64,000 nucleotides of DNA from Chitinophaga sp. YR627 (GCF_900114995.1 NZ_FOUX01000004.1:806001-870000); one strand, 5' to 3'. Shown: positions 1 to 9,344, numbered from the stretch's first letter. Notes: a model not told the origin generated them from the sequence alone. Translations and numbers: made by a program.

Positions 1-811
1 GGACATCGTTGGAGTAATCCACTTCGCAGCACTGAAAACGGTGCCCGAATCTGTAGCTGATCCGTTATTTTATTTCCACAACAACCTCGCATCGCTGGTG
101 AACATCCTGAAATGCGTGAAAGAGTTTAACATTCCCAACCTGGTTTTCTCCTCCTCCTGCTCCGTTTATGGCAATGCCACTGAACTGCCGGTTGTAGAAA
201 CCTCTCCGCTGCTGGAAGCGCAATCTCCATATGCGCGCACCAAACAGATGGGCGAACAGATGATCCGGGATTATAGTAAGGTGAATGACACCCAGTCCAT
301 CCTGCTGCGTTATTTTAATCCGGTAGGTGCTCACCCGTCCGGCCTGATAGGAGAATTACCGATCGGTCGTCCTGATAACCTGGTTCCGTTTATCACCCAG
401 ACTGCCATCGGGAAATTACCTAAACTGACCGTATTCGGCCACGACTACGATACACGCGATGGTTCCTGCATCCGTGACTACATCCACGTAATGGATATCG
501 CCAATGCCCATACAAAAGCCCTGCAATACCTCCTGGCTAAAAAGAACAAGGATAATTGCGAGGTTTTCAACCTTGGTACCGGTAACGGTGTTACCGTTCT
601 GGAAGCAATCAAGGCATTTGAAAAAATATCAGGTGTAAAACTGAACTACGAACTGGGACCCCGCCGTCCAGGTGACGTTATCGCCATCTATGCCAATAAT
701 ACCAAAGCCAAGGAAGAACTCGGCTGGGTAGCCAGCACTGGCATCGAAGATATGATGCGCACCGCATGGCAATGGGAAGTTGCCTTAAGGGACCGGGTAC
801 TTAGCAATTAA
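1..811 (+). CDS. galE: UDP-glucose 4-epimerase, 5' end cut by window edge
   Basis: Interconverts UDP-glucose and UDP-galactose with bound NAD in the cytoplasm. The frame is open from base 2, so the gene starts left of the window; about 269 codons are visible and roughly 70 N-terminal residues, including the Rossmann glycine motif, are missing. Visible signs of the family are the strand ending in HFAALKTVPES, the catalytic serine region SSSCSVYG, the catalytic YARTK (YxxxK) and the RDYIHVMDIA segment typical of GalE. An ATG at 41 is internal and not the start. The transketolase half gene follows 45 bp later on the same strand. The annotation is secure; the edge truncation is an artefact of the window. 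Confidence 0.95.
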   Translation, partial: DIVGVIHFAALKTVPESVADPLFYFHNNLASLVNILKCVKEFNIPNLVFSSSCSVYGNATELPVVETSPLLEAQSPYARTKQMGEQMIRDYSKVNDTQSILLRYFNPVGAHPSGLIGELPIGRPDNLVPFITQTAIGKLPKLTVFGHDYDTRDGSCIRDYIHVMDIANAHTKALQYLLAKKNKDNCEVFNLGTGNGVTVLEAIKAFEKISGVKLNYELGPRRPGDVIAIYANNTKAKEELGWVASTGIEDMMRTAWQWEVALRDRVLSN

Positions 812-856
812 AAAGTTTATTTCTTACATTTATGACTCAATTCTTAATAAAAGGCT

Positions 857-1819
857 ATGGTAAAAGATATTAAACCGTTAAATGAGAAAGAGACACGCGC
901 AGGCTTTGGAGAAGGTATATTGGAAGCTGGGCGTAAAAATCCGAATGTAGTAGCACTGACCGCCGACCTGTTGGGTTCGATGAAACTGAATGCCTTTATT
1001 AAGGAGTTTCCTGACCGCTTTGTACAGGTTGGTATCGCAGAAGCAAATATGATCGGTATTGCTGCCGGTATGACCATCGGTGGTAAGATCCCTTATACAA
1101 CCACATTCGCTAACTTTTCTACAGGCCGTGTATACGACCAGATCCGTCAGTCAGTTGCCTATTCCAACAAGAACGTAAAGATCTGTGCATCCCACGCTGG
1201 TCTGACCCTCGGTGAAGATGGTGCTACCCACCAGATTCTCGAAGATATCGGTATGATGAAAATGCTGCCAGGTATGACTGTGATCGTTCCATGCGATTTC
1301 AACCAGACCAAAGCTGCAACCATCGCTATCGCTGACTATGAAGGTCCGGTTTACCTGCGCTTCGGTCGTCCAAAATGGCCAAACTTCACGCCGGAAGATC
1401 AGCAATTCGAAGTAGGTAAAGCCCAGGTACTGCACGAAGGAACAGATATCACCCTGTTTGCATGCGGTCACATGGTATGGTTATCTGTCGAAGCTGGTAA
1501 GATCCTGGAAGAAAAAGGCTACAGCGTTGAAATCATCAACATACATACTATTAAACCACTGGATGAAGAAGCAGTACTGCGTTCTATCCAGAAAACCGGT
1601 TGTGCCGTAACATCCGAAGAACACAACGTACTGGGTGGCCTCGGTGACAGCATCGCACAGGTAGCTGCACGTCACAATCCAATTCCTATCGAATACGTAG
1701 GTACTAACGATACTTTTGGTGAAAGTGGTAAACCACTGGATCTGCTGAAAAAATACGGTCTGGATACAGAGCATATCGTTGCTGCTGCTGAAAGAGCAAT
1801 CGCAAGAAAGAAGAAATAA
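857..1819 (+). CDS. Transketolase C-terminal subunit (split transketolase)
   Basis: A 320-residue protein equal to the pyrimidine-binding and C-terminal domains of transketolase, the pentose-phosphate enzyme that moves two-carbon ketol units using thiamine diphosphate. The first half carries the VGIAEANMIGIAAG segment with the cofactor-activating glutamate; the second half (from about residue 190) is the transketolase C domain, with ITLFACGHMVW and TSEEHNVLGGLG. It cannot work alone, because the diphosphate-binding half is encoded separately in split systems. That half is not visible here: the gene directly upstream is galE. An intrinsic terminator follows at 1844. The family is certain; the pairing is inferred. 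Confidence 0.92.
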   Translation: MVKDIKPLNEKETRAGFGEGILEAGRKNPNVVALTADLLGSMKLNAFIKEFPDRFVQVGIAEANMIGIAAGMTIGGKIPYTTTFANFSTGRVYDQIRQSVAYSNKNVKICASHAGLTLGEDGATHQILEDIGMMKMLPGMTVIVPCDFNQTKAATIAIADYEGPVYLRFGRPKWPNFTPEDQQFEVGKAQVLHEGTDITLFACGHMVWLSVEAGKILEEKGYSVEIINIHTIKPLDEEAVLRSIQKTGCAVTSEEHNVLGGLGDSIAQVAARHNPIPIEYVGTNDTFGESGKPLDLLKKYGLDTEHIVAAAERAIARKKK

Positions 1820-1843
1820 TCTGTTTCGGATTAAACTTTATGT

Positions 1844-1874
1844 AAAAAAAGCCATCATAATGATGGTTTTTTTT
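1844..1874 (+). terminator. Intrinsic terminator after transketolase half
   Basis: An A-run, the hairpin GCCATCA/TGATGG with a three-base loop, and a run of eight T. It separates galE-transketolase from the sigma factor gene that starts at 1897. The stem is short but the flanking A and T runs extend it. Confidence 0.75.
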
Positions 1875-1896
1875 ATTTAAACCATTTAACCTAAGA

Positions 1897-2448
1897 ATGA
1901 GCATACCTCAGGATGATAAGGCATTATTGGCAATATACCGTGACCCTGCCACAAGGGAAAAGGGCTTCACGTATATCATCCAGAAATACCAGGAACGCCT
2001 TTACTGGCATATCAGACGACTGGTACTCGACCATGATGACGCCAATGATGTATTGCAGAATGTATTTGTAAAAGTCTGGAAAAACCTGGAAGGGTTCCGC
2101 GAAGATGCACAACTTTATACCTGGCTATACAAGATAGCCACGAATGAATGCCTCACCTTCCTGGAGAAACAAAAGAAAAATAACTCAGTTTCACTGTCAG
2201 ATGTAGAAACTGGTCTTAGTAATACGCTGAAAGCAGATGCCCAGTTCGACCCTAATAAACTGGAATGGAAACTGCAAAAGGCGATTCTGGGACTGCCTGA
2301 AAAACAAAGGATTGTATTCAATCTGAGGTATTATGATGAAATGCCCTATGAAGAAATGAGCCGTGTCCTCGACACCTCAGAAGGCGCACTCAAAGCATCC
2401 TACCATCACGCCGTAAAAAAGATCGAAGAGTTCATTCGAAATAGCTGA
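1897..2448 (+). CDS. ECF-type RNA polymerase sigma factor
   Basis: A 183-residue sigma-70 family factor of the small extracytoplasmic-function type. Region 2 lies at roughly residues 25-95 (DDANDVLQNVFVKVWKN, then TWLYKIATNECLTFLEKQ). Region 4 covers the last 60 residues (LPEKQRIVFNLRYYDEMPYE, then a helix-turn-helix). Region 3 is absent, as expected. Downstream at 2552 is a single-span membrane protein that may be its regulator, and after it a small exported protein, so the three probably form one module. The promoter specificity and inducing signal cannot be read from the sequence. Confidence 0.9.
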   Translation: MSIPQDDKALLAIYRDPATREKGFTYIIQKYQERLYWHIRRLVLDHDDANDVLQNVFVKVWKNLEGFREDAQLYTWLYKIATNECLTFLEKQKKNNSVSLSDVETGLSNTLKADAQFDPNKLEWKLQKAILGLPEKQRIVFNLRYYDEMPYEEMSRVLDTSEGALKASYHHAVKKIEEFIRNS

Positions 2449-2551
2449 AAATGCGACATCTTCGTACTTTTAAGAGGTGAATCACAATTTTTTAGAGACG
2501 AAACCACAACTTTTTTAAACTATTGCTCTCTTCTGCTGTCTAAAAAGCTGT

Positions 2552-3493
2552 ATGATATCCAGAGACAACGATATTGCGAACGAACTGCGGGAGATCATCC
2601 CTGACGCTGAATGGCCCGGTATCAAGCCTTTCCCCGGAAAGGTACCCACCGGATACTTCGATCAGCTGCCAGGTCAGATCCTGCAGAAAGTATATGCTAC
2701 GGAAGTGAAAGAGGAGCTGGAAACGCTCTCTCCGCTACTGTCAGCTATGCCTAAGTCCGTTCCCCTGTCAGTACCTCAGGACTATTTCAACCAATTATCG
2801 CAAAACATACTGCTCAATATCAGCGAAAACATTACCGGTATTTCAGATAGTGTAATGGCTTCCGATGATGAGCCTTCCATATTGGCAGACCTGCCAAAGG
2901 CGTTCCCCATGACAGCCCCTGCCGGCTACTTCGATCAGTTACCTGCACAGCTCCTGCAGCAGATACATGCATCTGAAGCCCGGGAAGAACTGGCTGCACT
3001 GTCAACTTTACTTGTCGGCATCCCTAAAAACATGCCGCTGTCTGTACCTGAAGGCTATTTTGCTCAATTGAGCACCGAAGTAATGGCTGCCGTCGCAGCA
3101 TCCGCTACTAAACCTGCAACTGTTATATCTGAACAGCCTTCCGCTCCGGCACCTGCAACCGTTATCCGGAAAATGCACACCCGCCGGTATATCAAATGGG
3201 CCGTTGCGGCCAGTCTGATAGCCCTGGTGAGTGTCAGTACGCTGCTCTTTGTCAGAGAGAATAACCATTCTGCCAATATAATAGACAATGCCCTGGCCAA
3301 TGTCAGTGACCAGGAGATCATGGAATACCTACAGGCCCACACAGACGCTTTCGATAAGGAAGAATTGGCGACCTACGCGCCTGCCGCTGAAGAAAGTTAC
3401 GAGATCCCGGAAGTAGACGAGCTACCGGCAGAAGCCATCGAACACTATTTAGATAACACTGGTTTGTTAAAAGAAAGCCTAACAGACAATTGA
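2552..3493 (+). CDS. Single-span membrane protein with four YF repeats, possible anti-sigma factor
   Basis: 313 residues. The cytoplasmic-looking N-terminal part holds four copies of a VPxxYFxQL motif starting at residues 31, 74, 122 and 165. They are arranged as two long units of about 91 residues, each also containing an EELxxLSxLL segment. One hydrophobic segment (about 213-234) is followed by an acidic C-terminal tail. The position directly after an ECF sigma gene, and the one-span topology, suggest an anti-sigma factor. No ZAS zinc motif (HxxxCxxC) is present, so this role is inference. The downstream gene starts one base after its stop, so the two are cotranscribed. Confidence 0.75.
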   Translation: MISRDNDIANELREIIPDAEWPGIKPFPGKVPTGYFDQLPGQILQKVYATEVKEELETLSPLLSAMPKSVPLSVPQDYFNQLSQNILLNISENITGISDSVMASDDEPSILADLPKAFPMTAPAGYFDQLPAQLLQQIHASEAREELAALSTLLVGIPKNMPLSVPEGYFAQLSTEVMAAVAASATKPATVISEQPSAPAPATVIRKMHTRRYIKWAVAASLIALVSVSTLLFVRENNHSANIIDNALANVSDQEIMEYLQAHTDAFDKEELATYAPAAEESYEIPEVDELPAEAIEHYLDNTGLLKESLTDN

Positions 3494-3494
3494 G

Positions 3495-3977
3495 ATGAAA
3501 CATTTTTACACACTTTTTATATTTATTGTCCTCTCATTGTTTTGCCTACCTTCTGCCATCCTTGCGCAGCAGGGTGCTGACGATCAGATGAAGGACCGCA
3601 TCCGCGCTGCTGAAATCGCCTACCTGTCACAGAAACTGGACCTTACCCCGGAAGAAGCACAGAAATTCTGGCCACTATATAATCAATACACAAAGGAAGT
3701 AGAGATACTCATCGCTGAACGCCGTAAACATACCACCAATGGTCCGAAGGCATCTAATACGCCGCCTGCCGATCAGAAAGAACTGGGGTATGAACGCCGT
3801 ATGCTCGATATCAAAACACATTATAACCAGGAATTCCAGAAAGTATTACCCGCCACCAAAGCTGGTAATGTATTCAGATCCGAAAGAGAGTTCCGGAACA
3901 CATTGATCCGCGCCATGAAAGAACGGCAGATGAGAAATGTGAACGGGCTTGGCGGCGCCAGAAGAGGCCGCCCCTGA
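3495..3977 (+). CDS. Small exported helical protein, Spy/CpxP-like by layout
   Basis: 160 residues with a clear signal peptide (hydrophobic core about residues 6-22, ending AILAQ). The mature part is charged and probably helical, containing LDLTPEEAQKFWPLYNQY and a basic C-terminus rich in Arg and Gly. The LTPEEA-x-K-FWP pattern resembles periplasmic stress sensor proteins that follow ECF sigma genes, but I cannot assign a known family. It starts one base after the stop of the membrane protein upstream and is closed by a terminator at 4003, so it is the last gene of the sigma-factor operon. Confidence 0.8.
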   Translation: MKHFYTLFIFIVLSLFCLPSAILAQQGADDQMKDRIRAAEIAYLSQKLDLTPEEAQKFWPLYNQYTKEVEILIAERRKHTTNGPKASNTPPADQKELGYERRMLDIKTHYNQEFQKVLPATKAGNVFRSEREFRNTLIRAMKERQMRNVNGLGGARRGRP

Positions 3978-4002
3978 CAACTGATGCAATGCTTTAAAAT
4001 AT

Positions 4003-4038
4003 AAAAAAGCCCTGATCCTGCCGGATCGGGCTTTTTTT
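4003..4038. terminator. Bidirectional intrinsic terminator
   Basis: GCCC(T)GATCC pairs with GGATCGGGC around a TGCC loop, with an A-run on the left and seven T on the right. It lies between convergent genes (sigma operon on plus, SnoaL-like gene on minus) and can stop transcription in both directions. Confidence 0.85.
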
Positions 4039-4049
4039 ATTAATTAGAA

Positions 4050-4394
4050 TCAGGCGGCTGTGTAATGTGCCCTCACCTCGCATACCTTCCCATCCTCATT
4101 CAATACCATCATCTCCGTAGACAGCATCTCCTTTACGCTCTTATAATAGATCACTACTGAATGTACCCCATCCAGTACATGGTAAGGCTCAAAATACAGT
4201 TCCGGATACGCATCAAGTCCACGTTTAAAGTAGGCCTTCAACGCCTCCTTTCCCCTGATACACCCTGTAGGATCATTGTTTATCTGCTGGATAAAGGGAG
4301 AATAAAAGACGATATCTGGAGCATAATGCGTCATTATCGCCTCCAGGTCATGGGTATTCCAGGCATGCAGCCACTCCCGGGCAAAATCATTCAT
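4050..4394 (-). CDS. SnoaL-like / NTF2-fold protein
   Basis: 114 residues from the ATG at 4394. A longer frame reaches 4487 but would overlap the AraC gene, and its extra residues do not look like a domain. The pattern FAREWLHAWNTHDLEAIMTHYAPDI near the N-terminus, then GKEALKAYF and a C-terminal strand-rich half, is typical of the SnoaL-like branch of the NTF2 fold (small cone-shaped ligand-binding or isomerase domains). The substrate is unknown. It lies downstream of an AraC regulator and a metallo-hydrolase on the same strand, probably in one operon. Confidence 0.75.
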   Translation of the reverse strand: MNDFAREWLHAWNTHDLEAIMTHYAPDIVFYSPFIQQINNDPTGCIRGKEALKAYFKRGLDAYPELYFEPYHVLDGVHSVVIYYKSVKEMLSTEMMVLNEDGKVCEVRAHYTAA

Positions 4395-4459
4395 ATTGAT
4401 CAGATTTGATGAGGTATACAATATAATGCACCCGGATCGGGTAGGATTTGCTGAAAAGC

Positions 4460-5320
4460 TCAAATTGGGAAAGTGTACTTCCGCCACACTGCCGGCGTCA
4501 TTCCGAAGGCATTTCTGAACAAACGGTAGAAGTGAGAGATGTTTTCAAAACCTGCACGGTAAGCAATATCCGCAATCGGATCGGACTGGGTACGTAGCAG
4601 AAAAGCTGCCTGTTCCAGCCTTTTCTCCCAGATCCAGTTCATCGGCGCCACATCATACAGTTGCCGGAAACGTCTTTTCAGGGTAGCCTTGCTCATACAG
4701 GCATGACGGGCCATCTCCTCCAGCTCTCCCATATGGGATAACTCCTGTCCGAGGGTATGCATGGTGGATGGCTGAACGGCTGTTGCTGCCTGTAACATCC
4801 GGATGACGGATTGCCCCTGTACTGTTTGCCCCATGAGGGATAATGCCGTTACTGCGATCTCCGGCTGAGATGGTCTTCTGTGTATATACTCAGCCACTGT
4901 AAATTGTTGCAAAAGCTCATTTTTCAGCTGCTGCCATGCATGGGTAGTAGCTAACTGTATCGCGCCAACAGGGGTGAGAGGGGTGGAAATTTGCGGGAGG
5001 GAATAATTACCGATCACGGCGTCTGGCAGTTCAATATTGATACTCTCATAGCCATACCGTTGTCCGGGTATTTCGGAACAGAGCAGCGAACCGGCAGGAA
5101 TGATAAAAACATCGCCGGCCTGCAACTGATGTATAACACGGCCGTCATACATCCTTTTCTGTCCGCGGACGATCAGGTTCAGAATAGTGTGAGGGGTATA
5201 TACTTCGTGATGCGCCTTTTGTGTGTATACGCTGTACGCGGCCCAGCTGTGCGTACCCTGCTGCCAGGTATCTATCCGGTCATGGCCGGTAAACCGCAGG
5301 TTCTCGTACAGCGTATACAT
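4460..5320 (-). CDS. AraC family transcriptional regulator
   Basis: 286 residues. The C-terminal 95 residues form the double helix-turn-helix domain: MARHACMSKATLKRRFRQLY for the first, and IADIAYRAGFENISHFYRLFR with the conserved GF..SHF.R.F for the second. The N-terminal part looks like a cupin-type sensor (QAGDVFIIPAGSL). It lies five bases after the stop of the metallo-hydrolase gene, so the two are cotranscribed and the regulator may control that unit. The ligand is unknown. Confidence 0.9.
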   Translation of the reverse strand: MYTLYENLRFTGHDRIDTWQQGTHSWAAYSVYTQKAHHEVYTPHTILNLIVRGQKRMYDGRVIHQLQAGDVFIIPAGSLLCSEIPGQRYGYESINIELPDAVIGNYSLPQISTPLTPVGAIQLATTHAWQQLKNELLQQFTVAEYIHRRPSQPEIAVTALSLMGQTVQGQSVIRMLQAATAVQPSTMHTLGQELSHMGELEEMARHACMSKATLKRRFRQLYDVAPMNWIWEKRLEQAAFLLRTQSDPIADIAYRAGFENISHFYRLFRNAFGMTPAVWRKYTFPI

Positions 5321-5325
5321 AAAGA

Positions 5326-6075
5326 CTATTGAAATTTGCCGTAAGGCACTTTGGTATCGTGATAATACAGGAAAGTCCAGCCATCGCGGATGCCCCGCTC
5401 TTTGAACTGCTCGCGCAATTCCATTCCGCGTTTGCCATCATAATCATACTTAGCGGCAAAACGACGTTTCATATAAGACACCTGTGGCGCTTCATCACCT
5501 CCGAAAAAGATCTTCTCGTCGCCGGTATCTATAAGGAATGTCTGGTGATAAGGACAGTGACCACCGGTTACTTCGTAGGAAATATAGCCGTCAATCGTAC
5601 CGTCTCCCTGGGTAAAGACTACATTGTCGCGCTGCTGGAGGATACGCACATCTTCTGCATGATAAGACTTACCATCGTTGTCCAGTGCATATTGCATTTC
5701 ATCTGCATTCACATAGTAGGTCGCCTGTGGGAAAGTCAGGTTGCGCTCCCCGGTCAGCGGATCTACAATAGAGATTCCCCCGGAATGATCCTTATGGAGA
5801 TGGCTCATCAGCACTTTGGTGATCTCCATCGGATTCACACCATTATCGATCAGATGCTGATGTATCTGCATCACGCCATCCGGATTACGATAGCCTAATC
5901 CTGCATCCAGCAGGATATAGTCCTGGTCAGTAATGACCAGAAACGGCTGGATCTCTACCAGCAACGAACCGCCGGCGCGCTGCTGCATGTTATCTTTTTG
6001 CAGATCGTACGGTATGAACTTCTTCGTCGCGTCTACTGTAAATGCCCCTTCTGATAGTGGTATAATACGTGCCAT
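5326..6075 (-). CDS. Metallo-beta-lactamase fold hydrolase
   Basis: 249 residues. The zinc site HLHKDHSGG (HxHxDH) is at about residue 91, followed by further ligands in VTGGHCPYHQ and FFGGDEAP. This is the general metallo-beta-lactamase hydrolase fold found in lactonases, glyoxalases and related enzymes; the substrate cannot be told from the motifs. It is the first gene of a three-gene minus-strand unit with the AraC regulator and the SnoaL-like protein. rodA lies upstream, ending 17 bp before its start. Confidence 0.85.
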   Translation of the reverse strand: MARIIPLSEGAFTVDATKKFIPYDLQKDNMQQRAGGSLLVEIQPFLVITDQDYILLDAGLGYRNPDGVMQIHQHLIDNGVNPMEITKVLMSHLHKDHSGGISIVDPLTGERNLTFPQATYYVNADEMQYALDNDGKSYHAEDVRILQQRDNVVFTQGDGTIDGYISYEVTGGHCPYHQTFLIDTGDEKIFFGGDEAPQVSYMKRRFAAKYDYDGKRGMELREQFKERGIRDGWTFLYYHDTKVPYGKFQ

Positions 6076-6092
6076 TCTGCAAAGATAGGCAA

Positions 6093-7382
6093 CTATCGTA
6101 ATACCATCTGTCTGTCAGCATCCAAACGGAGCATGATGAAAATGAGCATCGTGAACGTCATAAGGGAAGATCCCCCATAACTCACCAGTGGCAATGGGAT
6201 ACCGATTACCGGCGCCAGACCGATGGTCATGGAAATATTAATGGCCATATGGAAGAATATGATACTGGCCACCCCATAGGCGTATACACGGCTGAATGTC
6301 GATCGCTGTCGCTCCGCCACGAAAATGATCCGTAAGAGCAGCGCCACATACAGGCCGATAAATATAATAGACCCCAGGAATCCGAAATCTTCACCTACGG
6401 TGCAGAAAATGAAGTCAGTACTTTGTTCAGGAACGAAGTCGTAGCGTGTTTGCGTTCCTTTCAGATATCCCTTTCCGATCACACCACCGGAACCGATGGC
6501 GATCATACTTTGACGGGTGTTATAGGTCGCCTTGGGATCGTTCTCTTTTCCGAGCATTACCTCAATACGGCGTACCTGGTAGTCCTTCAGCACTTTGGTA
6601 AAGGCGAAAGGCACCACAAACATCACAAATACGGAACAGAAAGCCCATATACCCAGTATGACGACCAGTCTGGAACGGTTACGCTTGATCTCGCGCCGGC
6701 TGAAATAGATCACCAGCACGGTAATGACCGAGAATATGATAAAGAGGATATTCTTATCGACTAACAGGGCCGAGAGTACCAGTACGATACCCGAGAAAGC
6801 GATCACCAGTAATACACCCGGCAGACCTTCCCTGTACATCACCAGGAAGAAGGAGAAATATACCAGCGCCAGTCCCGTTTCAGATTGCAGGATAATGATG
6901 GCGCAGGGGATGAGTGCCAGGGATACGGCGATCAGCCTGGAACGGAGTTTTGTAAAATCAGTTTCAAGAGAGGACAGATACTTGGCCAGGGCCAGATTCG
7001 TACAAAGCTTGGTCAATTCGGCGGGCTGGAACTGAAAACCTCCTATCACCAGCCACGAATGCGACCCTTTTACGTCTTTACCAATACCCAATACCAGCAA
7101 CAGGAGCAGAATACCTCCGGCATACAGCAGGTTGGCTGTAGCCGTGAAGAATTTACTGTCTGTCAGCCATATTATGGTCGCCAGTACTGCAGATACACCC
7201 AGCCACATGAGCTGGCGGGAATAGTTTTTATTCAGGTGGATGATATCATTCCAGATGTTATCACCTTCCCTGTACTCAGCTGCGAAGATCGATAACAGTC
7301 CCACGGTTACGATCCCCAGGTAGAGGCCCATGATAGGCCAGTCAATACCTTCTGTCAATTTTATTTGCTGCCGACGGTTCAT
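6093..7382 (-). CDS. rodA: Rod-shape protein RodA, SEDS peptidoglycan glycosyltransferase
   Basis: A 429-residue polytopic membrane protein of the SEDS family (RodA/FtsW/SpoVE), which polymerises lipid II during cell elongation. Recognisable segments are GSGGVIGKGYLKGTQTRYDFVPE, FIFCTVGEDFGFLG and the C-terminal PLPLVSYGGSSLMT signature. It begins six bases after the stop of mrdA (PBP2), its transpeptidase partner, and ends the mreBCD-mrdA-rodA set. The N-terminal part is slightly extended compared with E. coli RodA, which is normal in Bacteroidota. Confidence 0.95.
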   Translation of the reverse strand: MNRRQQIKLTEGIDWPIMGLYLGIVTVGLLSIFAAEYREGDNIWNDIIHLNKNYSRQLMWLGVSAVLATIIWLTDSKFFTATANLLYAGGILLLLLVLGIGKDVKGSHSWLVIGGFQFQPAELTKLCTNLALAKYLSSLETDFTKLRSRLIAVSLALIPCAIIILQSETGLALVYFSFFLVMYREGLPGVLLVIAFSGIVLVLSALLVDKNILFIIFSVITVLVIYFSRREIKRNRSRLVVILGIWAFCSVFVMFVVPFAFTKVLKDYQVRRIEVMLGKENDPKATYNTRQSMIAIGSGGVIGKGYLKGTQTRYDFVPEQSTDFIFCTVGEDFGFLGSIIFIGLYVALLLRIIFVAERQRSTFSRVYAYGVASIIFFHMAINISMTIGLAPVIGIPLPLVSYGGSSLMTFTMLIFIMLRLDADRQMVLR

Positions 7383-7388
7383 AACTGA

Positions 7389-9344
7389 TTAATCCCGGAA
7401 ATAAAGTTTAAGTATCTGATCAGGTGTCATTTTAGCGCTGGCTCCGTTCAATGAGTCAAGCTTGGATTTTTCCCGTACCACGGGATCCAGTGTATTGTAT
7501 TCCAGCAGTGTTTTCATTTGTGGCTTACGCTTCACAGAGATCGTATCATGCAGGTATTTCTCCATGATCAGACTCGCGATAGGTGCAGCGTAGGTACTAC
7601 CAAAACCGGCGTTCTCCACGATCACTGCAACAGCGATCTTCGGATTATCTCTCGGTGCGAAAGCAACGAATACGGAGTGGTTTTTCAGTTTGGTCAGTTT
7701 ACCGTTTACGATCGCGTTGTTCTCCGCCGTACCTGTTTTACCACATACGATCTCACCTTCGATCTTCGCGATCATACCGGTACCTCTTTCCACCACATCC
7801 TGCATACCATAGATCACCGGCATATAGGAAGAGTCAGAGATCTTGGCCACAACGTGTTTCTCTCTGAATTTCGTCAGCAGTTCGGTGTCATCATTATCGA
7901 TCTTATCCACGAAATGCGGCAGATAATAGAAACCTTTGTTCGCAATGATACACATTGCATTCGCCATCTGAAGCGGCGTAGCGACTACCTGTCCCTGTCC
8001 CATACCCACATACAGCTCAGAGCAGGAATTCCACTGATTATGATACAGTCTGTTCATACCGGCTGTATCGATCGCTTTACCACCTGATTCACCCGGGATG
8101 TCAATACCCAGTTTATGTCCCAGACCGAAAGAGGAGATATAGTCATGCCAGTGCTGGTGTCCTTTTTTCACGCCACCCCATTTCGCTGCATCTACTTCCA
8201 TACGGTAGAGGTGTACGAAGTAGGCGTTACAGGAGTTGGCGATCGCCAGGCGCAGGTTCGCTGCGTGTCCCGCATTATGGTGCGTACAGGCGATAGGACG
8301 GCCGCAATAGGTATATGCGCCACCACAGGGGAAGCCGAAGCTTGGCGTAATAACACCTTCATCCAGTGCGATCAGTGCCGTCAGCGGTTTCATAGACGAT
8401 CCCGGTGGGTATCCGGCCTGGATAGCACGGTTGAAAAGCGGTTTAGTTGTATCGGAGAAGAGGCGGCTGAAGTTACGGGCACGATAAGAGCCGGTCAGCA
8501 GGTTCGGGTCAAAGGTAGGCGCACTTACCATGGTCAGGATACCACCGGTGCGCGGGTCAATTGCCACGACACTACCGATCTTGTTACGCATGAGATGCTC
8601 ACCGAGTACCTGCAGGTCTACGTCGAGGGCCAGGCGGAGGTTCTTACCGGCGATAGCCGCAGTATCGAATTCCCCTTTTTCATAAGGTCCCTGCGGACGG
8701 TTCAGGTTATCTTTTACGAGGTACTGAATACCACGTTGTCCCATCAGCACACTTTCGTATGTTCTTTCCAGACCGGTCATACCCAGATAATCACCCTGGT
8801 TATAGGCGCTGTATGCTGCTTTCTGCAGCATCTGCGGCGATACCTCCCCGATGTAACCGAGGATATTGGCAGCGGCGTTGAAAGGGTAGGAGCGGATCTG
8901 ACGTTGCACCAGCTCGAATCCGGGCTGGAACATGTACATACTTTCCTGCAGACGGCCGAACATTTCGGGCGGCAGCAGGGGATAGAATATGGAAACACGG
9001 CGACTGCCGTTTTTAATGATTGCGGTAGTGATACGTTTTCTGAACTCCTCTTTGTCGATGCGGAGAATCTGGCACATGTAGGTCGTGTCGATATTTTTAA
9101 CGCTGATCGGCGTTACGACAAGGTCATACATGGCGTCATTGCTGAGGATACTTCTGCCTTTACGGTCGTAGATAATACCACGGCTGGGATAAACGACCTT
9201 GCGGAGTACCGCATTCGCATCCGCCAGCTTGGAGTATTTCTTCTCGACAATCTGCAGAAAGAACAACCTTGTAATGATTAAGATCACCATTCCAAGGATG
9301 ATAAACTGAATTACTCTTTTCCTGGGCTGATTATAGACAGACAT
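7389..9344 (-). CDS. mrdA: Penicillin-binding protein 2 (elongation transpeptidase)
   Basis: 651 residues. A single N-terminal membrane span (about residues 11-30) is followed by the PBP dimerisation domain and a C-terminal transpeptidase domain. The three catalytic motifs are present: S316-S-M-K, S371-C-N and K536-T-G-T. The enzyme cross-links peptidoglycan during side-wall synthesis together with RodA, and MreC regulates it. It lies between mreD (198 bp upstream) and rodA (six bases downstream) on the minus strand, so it probably belongs to the same elongasome transcript or has its own promoter in that gap. Confidence 0.96.
   Translation of the reverse strand: MSVYNQPRKRVIQFIILGMVILIITRLFFLQIVEKKYSKLADANAVLRKVVYPSRGIIYDRKGRSILSNDAMYDLVVTPISVKNIDTTYMCQILRIDKEEFRKRITTAIIKNGSRRVSIFYPLLPPEMFGRLQESMYMFQPGFELVQRQIRSYPFNAAANILGYIGEVSPQMLQKAAYSAYNQGDYLGMTGLERTYESVLMGQRGIQYLVKDNLNRPQGPYEKGEFDTAAIAGKNLRLALDVDLQVLGEHLMRNKIGSVVAIDPRTGGILTMVSAPTFDPNLLTGSYRARNFSRLFSDTTKPLFNRAIQAGYPPGSSMKPLTALIALDEGVITPSFGFPCGGAYTYCGRPIACTHHNAGHAANLRLAIANSCNAYFVHLYRMEVDAAKWGGVKKGHQHWHDYISSFGLGHKLGIDIPGESGGKAIDTAGMNRLYHNQWNSCSELYVGMGQGQVVATPLQMANAMCIIANKGFYYLPHFVDKIDNDDTELLTKFREKHVVAKISDSSYMPVIYGMQDVVERGTGMIAKIEGEIVCGKTGTAENNAIVNGKLTKLKNHSVFVAFAPRDNPKIAVAVIVENAGFGSTYAAPIASLIMEKYLHDTISVKRKPQMKTLLEYNTLDPVVREKSKLDSLNGASAKMTPDQILKLYFRD

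Noticed and set aside
8115..9281. Long plus-strand open frame of 388 codons
   Set aside because: It is antisense to mrdA, whose catalytic motifs are all present. The translation shows no domain and is rich in His, Arg and Cys, as expected of a shadow frame.
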